Source of the DNA: Platycnemis pennipes
Lineage: Eukaryota > Arthropoda > Insecta > Odonata > Platycnemididae
DNA length: 64,000 nucleotides
Assembly (NCBI GenBank): GCA_933228895.1
Contig: OW121853.1
Span: 126,314,133-126,378,132, forward strand
Reading direction: 5' to 3'
The position numbers and the translations under genes were made by a program. The notes under the pieces are model-generated. The model saw only the letters and a list, made by a program, of their open reading frames with translations. It had not been told where the DNA came from and ran no database searches. Below, piece by piece: positions 58,801 to 61,010 of the stretch. Numbering within the stretch: position 1 is the stretch's first letter; each line of letters starts with the position of its first letter.

Positions 58801-61010
58801 AAAGATATTCCACTTATCACTGATTTTATTATGGTGAATACTCCAGCATATAATCTTTTGTTCAAGCATGTGTCATAGGCAAGGATATATTTCCTGTGCA
58901 TGCTAAAGAAATTTTCTCGCGTTTTATTTGGTGCCCGCTGTACGGTAGCTTACAACTTGGCAACCTCGAACAGCTTATCTCTCCTGGCCGAAAGTTCTGT
59001 CACGTGGAACTTGCTTTCTGAAATAATATGAGTTGAAAACATATCTAATTCTCTCAAGTTGTTAAGCCATGTTAAACATGCCTATTTTTCAAAGACGAAG
59101 AAAACCGTCAAAACGAAATGTATTTCCAACTTCTGCAAGCTGAGATAATGCATGTTTATAAAATTTGTCATGACGTAATTGTTAACTGAGTAATCTATTT
59201 TAAACTTTGTTTAGTCAAAGATAAATATGTGTTCCATATCTTATGCAAAGAAAGGGGAAGTGGCTTTTATTGTTTTTCTTCAAATGGCATCAAAGTATAA
59301 CTTGCTTCCCGGAACTTGAAAAAATCCGGCCTTTTTAGCTGTCATGGTCAAAAAATTAGTTTATATAACCAGTTTCAAAATATATTTTCAACATTAATGA
59401 GCACAGAAATGAACAAGATTTAGTTCAATACTCTTTAATTTAGAATCGCAATAGTTATTTTTGAGATATTGGCCTTCAAACCCCAGGGATGGAATTTTAC
59501 AACGGGCAGTGTTGCCTTGAGCTTGCATATGATCCTCCCCAAGACTTTTTCCACAAACATTTCAGCCAAAAATGGGGGGATTACTTTCGGAGGAATACGG
59601 TAGATAGTGCTCTGAGGGGAACTGAGTAGCGTGGGCAGTTAAGGTCATGCAATAGGACCAAGAGTCTAGCCAGCCTATATTCAAAGATCAAGCTTGGAGT
59701 CAATTGTTAAGCCATTGCTTTTACACTGAATGCAAAAAGGACTTCCTGCTGCTGACACCTTTTACTGTGATACCTCAATCCTGTGATGTAAAGTGTGTGA
59801 GGTTGGGCTGATAATGGACTCCTTTGCTAAGAAAGTTTTCATTAACAAAACAATACAAAATGTGACTTTTTAAGGGTTATTAATGATATTTCAGTAGAAT
59901 TCTTGTACACCTGGCTTTGGCTACCAAAAAGTCCTGGAAACAACATTTAAAAATACTTTACCAAAAGACATCATCAAAAGTTACTTCAAAATCACTCAAT
60001 GTATTTGGTAAAAATGAACTACAATTAAGTGTAAAACACCATTTCGTGTTTGCATTTGATCCTTCCTTGGTGACATGAAGACTAAAATTGAGCCATTAAA
60101 ATGAAAAAGACACACCATCATATGAAATTCAGGAGGATTTCGTAGTATGTAGGTGTGTCTAATGTGAAACCTACTATTCGAAACTGCACACCAATTCCGA
60201 ACTATTACAGCAAGAAATTACATGGTACGGCAAAGAAACCACATCTTGGTAGCGTCCATTATTGAAATAATTTTTGTTTCTCTTACAGGATTGGAATAAA
60301 ATTGAGCCATTAAAATGAAAGTTGTTACAGTTTGCATGCATCGTGTGAAAAAAATTAAAATAGAAAATGATGTGCATATTTATAATGTATCATTCACGTT
60401 TCCGTCTCTTTCAGATTAAAAATTTGGCAACAAGAGTTATAAAGCCACAATTTGCACTTGGCAGTTGAGTCCGTGTCAGCCATTGCATCATTTTCGCACT
60501 TCACTTCTTGCTAGGATGACGTTTGGGTCTAGGCACAGCATAGTGAATAATTTTCTGAACACAAATAAGGATATGTTGGATATCTTATTTTTCCTCATAA
60601 TTTGATTTTTAATCGTACTAACGCATCTGAAATTATTCTACAGCCTGACTGTAAAACATGAAAGATTAAACTAATCAGAAAAATAGAAAAGGGATAATTT
60701 TGGTGATGTTTATAATAAAGAAACGTGAAAACAAAGTTCAATATCGAACTGTCGATTTCTTGGTCACATGAACTTCATAATAACGAGATTTTACTGTGAC
60801 TGGTGCTGAGGATGATATTGACTCTTTTTCATTATGAGAAAAAAATAATTGCAATAAATGAAAAAGAGTGGTCATATAAATAAAAGAAATTGTTTAATCT
60901 ATTTTTCAGTTCCTCTTGAGATGCCTGTTTTGGTGAAGGAGAACTTCAACCGTTGGTATTCTCTCAAATCATATTATGCTGCCATCACCCTTTCCGACCT
61001 GCCTTTCCAG
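10687..61010 (+). CDS. ABCG1/4-like: ABCG half-transporter, ABCG1/ABCG4 type; nine exons, C terminus outside window
   Basis: The exons are 10687-10840, 33685-33802, 34229-34418, 39612-39757, 43400-43638, 50191-50496, 53546-53763, 56534-56702 and 60910-61010. They join in frame to 1641 nt, or 547 codons. Domain order: ATPase domain with Walker A GPSGAGKS (74-81), Q-loop Gln120, signature LSGGQ (175-179), Walker B IMFFDE (195-200), D-loop GLD (204-206) and H-loop His232; a long polar linker (about 290-436); then helices TM1 (about 460-480) and TM2 (about 488-514). Four more helices and the stop codon should follow past 64000. In animals, ABCG1/4-type half-transporters dimerise and export sterols or other lipids, using ATP; the substrate here is inferred only. 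White/brown/scarlet-type eye-pigment transporters fit less well, because the VDIAFxDLxYTV start and [10 protein letters not shown] block are of the ABCG1 type. All catalytic residues are present. Confidence 0.96.
10944..11583. mobile_element. Non-coding DNA transposon with about 33-bp TIRs
   Basis: Left end TTTCACAATATACTTGATCC then AGCACAAGG; inward from the right TTTCACGCGATACTGGATCC then AGCACAAGG. The outside bases CTTGAGCC (10936-10943) and CTTAAGTC (11586-11593) could be a diverged 8-bp duplication. The interior has a degenerate short repeat of AGTTACTGGAGACC around 11285-11340 and no long frame. Confidence 0.65.
12300..13140 (+). repeat. Dispersed repeat R2, copy 1 (inverted partner at 16925-17680)
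   Basis: Blocks such as GATCTTGAGAAGGAACTTAT (12373), CTTTGAAGGTGGGTCCTCAT (near 12962) and AGCACTTTGGGCAAATGCC (near 13061) recur in reverse complement and in reversed order at 16925-17680. Decayed frames are visible but no domain is recognisable. Confidence 0.7.
13141..14280. other. Intron stretch, no recognised element
   Basis: The overlapping frames at 13692-14107 are proline/threonine-rich and arise from CCC/ACC-rich sequence; I see no protein family in them. This lies between the arms of repeat R2. Confidence 0.4.
14632..15480. mobile_element. TIR element family M2, copy 1
   Basis: It starts ATAGGGTAGTTTCCTATTA and has a full reverse-complement relative at 40928-41761. The right end near 15462-15480 is a decayed version of the TIR (GGAAACTAAGTACCTTATT). 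Shared interior landmarks are GCAAACTATTGCATGCCGG, CCACCAGGTGGTGC at 14842 and CATGCTTCGCCGAAGACTC near 15057. No long frame survives. Confidence 0.75.
15937..15966 (+). ncRNA. Hammerhead-like hairpin module in a Penelope-type repeat
   Basis: CTGAGGA is followed by a hairpin (GTCTCC, loop AGCAAC, GGGGAC) and GAAATGTTGG. The order CUGANGA, stem, GAAA is that of a hammerhead ribozyme core; one extra base lies between CTGAGGA and the stem and the outer helices are not obvious, so activity is unlikely or unproven. Phrases around it (CACGTCAAGTGCTAAAAG, later CACTTGACGCTGG) are inverted. Confidence 0.35.
16226..16590 (-). repeat. Dispersed repeat, family R1, copy 2
   Basis: Reverse complement of 1-375 over most of its length, including the ends AACTCGAG/TTATAAGCGGTGAAA and TAATTTTTTCACTAAAAAT. 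It lies just outside the right arm of repeat R2. Confidence 0.75.
16925..17680 (-). repeat. Dispersed repeat R2, copy 2
   Basis: Inverted partner of 12300-13140. Matching blocks are GGCATTTGCCTAAAGTGCAG (near 16962), CACCTTCAAAGGGTGCTGGA (near 17067), TAAGTTCCTTCTCAAGATCC (near 17562) and GATAAGTCCTACAT (near 17606). Confidence 0.7.
17920..18222 (+). pseudogene. LINE reverse transcriptase, 5' part of relic split by piggyBac
   Basis: Just before the TTAA at 18219, one frame reads [20 protein letters not shown]. This fits the EIxSRIxxAKxAFRK(K)K segment of endonuclease/reverse-transcriptase LINE proteins. The frame continues after the second TTAA at 21221. Further upstream the relic is too decayed to trace with confidence. 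Confidence 0.7.
18223..21220 (-). mobile_element. piggyBac-superfamily element, complete, TTAA-flanked
   Basis: TTAA lies at 18219-18222 and at 21221-21224, the piggyBac target duplication. The ends are CCCCTCAA (18223-18230) and TTGAGGGG (21213-21220), an exact 8-bp inverted repeat that continues more weakly. The length of 2998 bp is normal for the superfamily. The transposase is on the minus strand with frame-breaking mutations. The element interrupts a LINE relic that reads through in frame if one TTAA and the element are removed. Confidence 0.9.
18749..20460 (-). pseudogene. piggyBac transposase (DDE_Tnp_1_7 type), broken
   Basis: The likely start is [12 protein letters not shown] near 20460. 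An acidic N terminus ([18 protein letters not shown]) is followed by a [17 protein letters not shown] segment near 19890, then the catalytic region [19 protein letters not shown] with the first Asp of the DDD triad (near 19750), then LVLHLTEPW. The C-terminal cysteine-rich zinc-binding tail is at 18749-19000 ([19 protein letters not shown] then CLDCFEPYH). Total length is about 570 codons, close to the family norm. At least four breaks separate the frames, so no active enzyme is made. Confidence 0.9.
21221..21620 (+). pseudogene. LINE reverse transcriptase, 3' part of split relic
   Basis: It opens [20 protein letters not shown], then [20 protein letters not shown], then in another frame [13 protein letters not shown]. 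The pattern LRKRxxKCxxWSV...E.W...KRExxxxEFEMWCWRRM...TNEEVL is the C-terminal region of endonuclease/reverse-transcriptase LINEs. It is continuous with 17920-18222 once the piggyBac element is ignored. Confidence 0.85.
21980..22065 (+). repeat. tRNA-derived SINE head, related tail to family S1
   Basis: The segment carries an A-box-like AGCGTGGTGGTCAGC, an anticodon-type stem TTGGC/GCCAA and B box GGTTTGAGTCC, followed by GGATTTTTTTCCTCTGG, the tail phrase of the S1 SINEs. The tRNA-like head differs from S1, so two heads share one tail. Confidence 0.6.
22453..22752. repeat. TIR element family M1, copy D
   Basis: Left arm TGTGTTTGAAACCGTTGGGA and GGTAATCAAGGAGTCACATG; right arm inverted, ending CGAGATAATCCCGACGGTTT then CAAACAC. 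The interior (TTTCTCTTCAGT...AACCCCCAGAGGAGATAAA) matches copy C. Confidence 0.75.
23255..23375 (+). promoter_or_regulatory. GC-rich promoter-like patch inside intron 1
   Basis: In an AT-rich intron this patch has CpG-rich GCGATCGCCATGCGCCGTCA, then CACGTCACG, CCAATAG, GTGGGCGTG and about 30 bp later GGCTATATATC. The order CCAAT, GC-type box, TATA looks like a core promoter. It could be an internal promoter of the host gene or of a repeat; it lies beside SINE fragments (23090-23225). Confidence 0.3.
23935..24300 (+). repeat. tRNA-derived SINE, family S2, long form
   Basis: The tRNA-like head has GTGTAGCGGTTGGAGTACTG and B box GGTTTGAATCC. The body includes CCGTCAAATGGGACGTTAAG and the recurrent module CCTATCCTCCGGGCTGAAGC. 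The module reappears in pieces at 23090-23225, 23815-23935 and 28665-28725, so S2 is locally repeated. The coding-looking frames here are accidental. Confidence 0.7.
25558..25835. repeat. Inverted repeat with 81-bp arms and GAAACGTC modules
   Basis: Arms 25558-25638 and 25755-25835 pair at roughly 70 of 81 positions. Each contains a tight hairpin (GGGTGACGA/TCGTCGCCC in the right arm) followed directly by GAAACGTC. This layout resembles the palindrome at 9064-9221 and the module at 15937; a Penelope-type terminal repeat in inverted orientation is likely. Confidence 0.65.
26275..26331. repeat. 57-bp palindromic micro-insertion
   Basis: CCACGGTCC and GGACCGTGG form the ends; the centre is AT-rich with imperfect pairing (AATAATTTTAATA/TAATACTATTAAAA). 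CACATA lies directly outside both ends (26269-26274 and 26332-26337), like a short target duplication. Confidence 0.45.
27028..27240. repeat. Direct repeat of about 35 bp, 176 bp apart
   Basis: TTGCCGCGATTGTCATCC is followed by (C/A)GGTTGC and ACTCAC in both 27028-27064 and 27204-27240. The first copy runs into a small palindrome, CACGGGAC/GTCCCGTG. This may be two units of a decayed tandem repeat. Confidence 0.45.
27416..29125. mobile_element. hAT element, non-autonomous, exact 8-bp target duplication
   Basis: GTTATAAC flanks it at 27408-27415 and 29126-29133. The TIRs are TAGAGCGCGGAAAAAAAGTC on the left and TAGAGTGCGGAAAAAAAGTC inward from the right; TAGAG fits the hAT end consensus. Both subterminal regions carry many AAAAAGTC motifs, probably transposase binding sites. 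The 1710-bp interior encodes no transposase and contains a SINE (28448-28735). Confidence 0.85.
28448..28735 (+). repeat. SINE family S2 copy inside the hAT element
   Basis: A tRNA-like head (TAGCATACAGTGTAGCGCTG, B-box-like GGGTTCAAATAAG) is followed by a body ending in CTATCCAAACCAACCTTC then GGGTTGAAGCACTGAG, the S2 3' module. It is younger than, or travelled with, the hAT that contains it. Confidence 0.55.
29134..31626. other. Intron stretch, nothing assigned
   Basis: AT-rich, with only short frames (the longest about 75 codons, no domain). No TIR, SINE head or satellite recognised. Some of it is probably unrecognised old repeat. Confidence 0.4.
31631..32975. mobile_element. GC-rich solo LTR of a retrotransposon
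   Basis: It begins TGTGACGGT and ends ACCGTCACA, the TG...CA boundary of LTRs with a 9-bp inverted end. TTAT flanks both sides (31627-31630, 32976-32979) like a 4-bp target duplication. Composition is strongly GC-rich against an AT-rich intron, with G runs at 32204 and 32851-32867. A possible polyadenylation signal (AATAAAAAATAAA near 31999) lies inside. No internal retrotransposon sequence is attached, so recombination between two LTRs has removed it. Confidence 0.6.
33685..33802 (+). CDS. ABCG exon 2: Walker A
   Basis: Acceptor TTTTCTGTCCAG, donor AG/GTAAAT. It encodes residues 52-91: [19 protein letters not shown], then the P-loop GPSGAGKST and LLNILTGY. The P-loop lysine (K80) and serine (S81) that bind the nucleotide phosphates are intact. 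Phase 1 in, phase 2 out. Intron 2 (33803-34228) is short and shows no repeat. Confidence 0.97.
34229..34418 (+). CDS. ABCG exon 3: Q-loop and helical subdomain
   Basis: Acceptor CTTGTTTAG, donor ATG/GTGAGC. It encodes residues 91-154: [17 protein letters not shown], then [19 protein letters not shown]. Gln120 is the Q-loop glutamine that couples ATP binding to the membrane domain. The LTVEEAM helix is typical of ABCG proteins. Ends in phase 0. Confidence 0.97.
34449..38874 (-). mobile_element. Degenerate piggyBac-like element (second copy), limits uncertain
   Basis: The right limit CATTCTAGGG/TTAA at 38865-38877 gives, read inward, CCCTAGAATGCCGG. A similar phrase ACACTAGAAGGTCGG starts at 34451 after a decayed TTAA-like TGTAAC. 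Both ends also have GGTCAAT(T/C)GAC motifs. The transposase relic at 37860-38430 lies between. If both ends are right, the element is about 4.4 kb, long for the family, implying later insertions within it. Confidence 0.4.
37860..38430 (-). pseudogene. piggyBac transposase fragment, second copy
   Basis: The minus strand reads [20 protein letters not shown] then [19 protein letters not shown] and [12 protein letters not shown]. After a stop it continues with [20 protein letters not shown] then [12 protein letters not shown] and YLGENEGM. VDEQLxPxxxRCxFxQYMxxKPDKFGI is the core of the piggyBac catalytic domain, including its first Asp. The N- and C-terminal parts are lost. It is a different lineage from the copy at 18223, judging by the weak similarity of shared segments. 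Confidence 0.85.
39612..39757 (+). CDS. ABCG exon 4: signature motif and Walker B
   Basis: Acceptor TCATGGCATAG, donor AG/GTGAGA. It encodes residues 155-203: [13 protein letters not shown], then [19 protein letters not shown] and [15 protein letters not shown] is the intact ABC signature; D199 and E200 are the Walker B aspartate and catalytic glutamate. The upstream polypyrimidine tract is weak (ATTTTCATGGCATAG), unlike the other acceptors. Confidence 0.97.
40514..40772. mobile_element. Small TTAA-flanked piggyBac-like MITE
   Basis: TTAA at 40510-40513 and 40773-40776. Ends CCCTTTCAGTGC and, inward from the right, CCCTCGAGTGC. At 259 bp and without coding capacity it fits a miniature element mobilised by a piggyBac-type transposase. 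Confidence 0.55.
40928..41761. mobile_element. TIR element family M2, copy 2 (best ends)
   Basis: Left end ATAGGGTAGTTTCCTTC; inward from the right ATAGGGTAGTTTCCTAT. It is the reverse complement of 14632-15480 over about 830 bp. The interior has no long frame. A CTCF-like CCACCAGGTGGTGC (minus strand, 41536-41549) is identical in both copies. Possible TA or A/T target bases only. Confidence 0.8.
42900..43005 (-). repeat. SINE family S1, copy 2
   Basis: On the minus strand: CCCCGGTAGCTCAACTGGTA, then CTGGCCAGAAACCAGG, a diverged B box (AGGCTCTAGTCCTGG), then GGATTTTTTTCTGTGG and AATTCTGCTATTGTG. Same head and tail as the SINE at 7480-7587. Confidence 0.75.
43100..43200 (+). repeat. SINE family S1, copy 3
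   Basis: TATAGCTCAATTGGTAGAGT, then CTGGCCGGAAATCTGGG, B box GAGTTCAAGTTCC and tail GGATTTTTTCCTCTGTG. It stands head to head with copy 2 about 95 bp away and about 200 bp before exon 5. Confidence 0.75.
43400..43638 (+). CDS. ABCG exon 5: D-loop, H-loop and end of ATPase domain
   Basis: Acceptor ACTCATTTTTGCAG, donor TTCA/GTGAGT. It encodes residues 203-283: [19 protein letters not shown], then [20 protein letters not shown] and [10 protein letters not shown]. His232 is the switch histidine. The CP(S/T)YHNPA block is characteristic of the ABCG1/ABCG4 branch. Phase 1 out. Confidence 0.97.
43984..44044. repeat. G/C hairpin with G-quadruplex potential
   Basis: AATTTGGGGGGGTGGAGGGG and following G's pair with a C run of 16 ending CCAAATT. 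The G side has several G tracts within 20 bases and could also fold as a quadruplex. It may be the end of an unrecognised element or replication slippage. Confidence 0.6.
44200..45040 (-). pseudogene. piggyBac transposase, third copy, C-terminal half
   Basis: The minus strand shows [20 protein letters not shown] near 45010, [18 protein letters not shown] near 44900, then an open stretch 44852-44538 with [40 protein letters not shown] and [16 protein letters not shown]. After frame changes come [30 protein letters not shown] and [20 protein letters not shown]. GxRNVxxDNWF holds the second catalytic Asp, and GGVDTVDxM is the piggyBac-specific block after it. Element ends were not found. Confidence 0.88.
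45321..46969 (-). mobile_element. pogo/Tigger-type DNA transposon, TA-flanked (first)
   Basis: TA at 45319-45320 and 46970-46971. TIRs CAGTAAAACCTGTATTAGGC and, inward from the right, CAGTGAAACCTCTCTTAACG, both followed by repeated GACCACC motifs (…GAGAGGGGTGGTCG…). CAGT(G/A)AAACCTC ends with TA duplication are typical of pogo/Tigger. Length 1649 bp, short for an autonomous copy; the transposase is partial. Confidence 0.88.
45850..46245 (-). pseudogene. Tigger/CENP-B-like transposase, N-terminal DNA-binding part
   Basis: 131 codons from [20 protein letters not shown]. The first helix-turn-helix ([12 protein letters not shown]...[20 protein letters not shown]) is CENP-B-N-like; the second ([20 protein letters not shown] then [20 protein letters not shown]) is a Tc5-type DNA-binding domain. 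The frame stops at FCVRHAIFF, just where the DDE nuclease should begin. The DDE domain is missing, so the product could bind DNA but not transpose. Confidence 0.88.
47375..49031 (-). mobile_element. pogo/Tigger-type DNA transposon, TA-flanked (second family)
   Basis: TA at 47373-47374 and 49032-49033. Ends CAGTTGAGCATCTTTAATCC and, inward from the right, CAGTTGAGCACCCTTAATCC, each followed by more CCGG-type repeats. Minus-strand relics: [20 protein letters not shown] near 48570 (CENP-B-like helix-turn-helix start) and [14 protein letters not shown]...[10 protein letters not shown] near 47960 (C-terminal tail). The catalytic part is too decayed to read. 1657 bp. Confidence 0.85.
50191..50496 (+). 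CDS. ABCG exon 6: end of ATPase domain and first part of long linker
   Basis: Acceptor TTAATTTCAG, donor CCCT/GTAAGT. It encodes residues 283-385. After [20 protein letters not shown] (the ABCG E-V-x-x-G-E-Y-G-D block) the rest is polar: [20 protein letters not shown], then [20 protein letters not shown]. No domain is recognisable in it. Many Ser, Lys, Glu and Asp residues suggest a disordered, possibly phosphorylated cytoplasmic linker. Confidence 0.95.
50497..53545 (+). other. ABCG intron 6 (about 3.0 kb)
   Basis: Mostly occupied by a hAT-like element (50643-52680). Nothing was recognised at 52700-53545. Confidence 0.8.
50643..52680. mobile_element. Probable hAT-type element, decayed
   Basis: Left end CAGGGTGGCGATCGTCAGGG; inward from the right CATGGTGGCTACTGATATCC, then runs of GTCAGGGAA motifs near both ends (50656-50735 and 52612-52650). 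CAGGGTGGC ends and repeated subterminal GTCAGGGAA boxes suggest hAT. I see no matching 8-bp flanks (TCGAAAAT and AATATATA), so limits may be off by a few bases. No transposase frame. Confidence 0.5.
53546..53763 (+). CDS. ABCG exon 7: second part of linker and pre-TM1 helix
   Basis: Acceptor TTGATTTGCAG, donor TGG/GTGAGT. It encodes residues 385-457: [20 protein letters not shown], an acidic run ([18 protein letters not shown]), then [20 protein letters not shown]. The last part is the conserved amphipathic connecting helix before TM1 (LTQFxILxKRT). Phase 0 out. Confidence 0.96.
54251..54455. repeat. Minisatellite, ten units of 20-21 bp
   Basis: Units follow A(A/G)CTTCTCATAAGATCTCAT with an optional extra G. 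The order of 20- and 21-bp units and of AAC and AGC starts is irregular, with units 1, 7 and 10 carrying point changes. The flanks (54160-54250, 54456-54485) hold diverged half units in both orientations. Confidence 0.9.
54623..54700 (+). repeat. Orphan pogo/mariner-type transposon end
   Basis: TA then CAGTGCAACCTCTTTAAAGC and CGTCTTACCGAGGTTGG. This is the style of a pogo-type TIR, but no matching inverted end was found downstream, so the element is truncated. Confidence 0.45.
55700..56240 (+). pseudogene. 5'-truncated LINE reverse-transcriptase tail
   Basis: The + strand encodes [20 protein letters not shown], then [20 protein letters not shown], then a decayed [14 protein letters not shown]. 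The pattern LxxLQKKAxRI...DVHxxxTRxxxxL...FKxKLKxFLL is the 3' end of Jockey/CR1-type LINE ORF2. It ends with AATAAACC then TCATTATCATTA, a plausible short tail repeat. Orientation is the same as the host gene. Confidence 0.75.
56534..56702 (+). CDS. ABCG exon 8: TM1 and TM2
   Basis: A long CT tract ends in TTTAATGTGTAG; donor TCAT/GTGAGT. It encodes residues 458-514: [20 protein letters not shown] then [20 protein letters not shown] and [16 protein letters not shown]. Two hydrophobic stretches form TM1 and TM2; the short [12 protein letters not shown] loop between them is typical of ABCG1-like proteins. Confidence 0.96.
56795..59600. mobile_element. TA-flanked TIR element, 2.8 kb (mariner/pogo-like)
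   Basis: TA at 56793-56794 and 59601-59602. Ends CCGTATTCCTCCAAATATAG and, inward from the right, CCGTATTCCTCCGAAAGTAA, each followed by runs of C and an AAAATT(T)-type stretch. No transposase was recognised. The interior holds a pair of direct repeats (57717-57868 and 58229-58364). Confidence 0.7.
57717..58364 (+). repeat. Direct repeat pair of about 140-150 bp
   Basis: Copy one at 57717-57868, copy two at 58229-58364. Shared: GATGGYCGRATCGGATYCAT at the start, then ATCCGGATC(G/A) followed by GATTTTAAA and TTTCG(C/T)GGCTTA at the end. The 360 bp between has a weak tRNA-like B box (AGTTCGATCCC near 58084). They are probably two copies of one small repeat. Confidence 0.55.
60910..61010 (+). 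CDS. ABCG exon 9: TM2-TM3 connector
   Basis: Acceptor CTATTTTTCAG, donor CAG/GTAATT. It encodes residues 514-547: [20 protein letters not shown] then [18 protein letters not shown]...E...N.WYSLK.YY...T..D.PFQ is the conserved ABCG intracellular helix between TM2 and TM3. The exon ends in phase 0 and the coding sequence continues past the window. Confidence 0.96.

Larger units (their letters stand above)
56703..60909 (+). other. ABCG intron 8 (about 4.2 kb)
   Basis: Contains the 2.8-kb TA-flanked element. Between 59603 and 60909 I see only a 24-bp direct repeat around TTGAGCCATTAAAATGAAA (60083 and 60297) and an orphan transposon end near 60765-60797 (inward CAGTAAAATCTCGTTATTAT). Confidence 0.8.
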
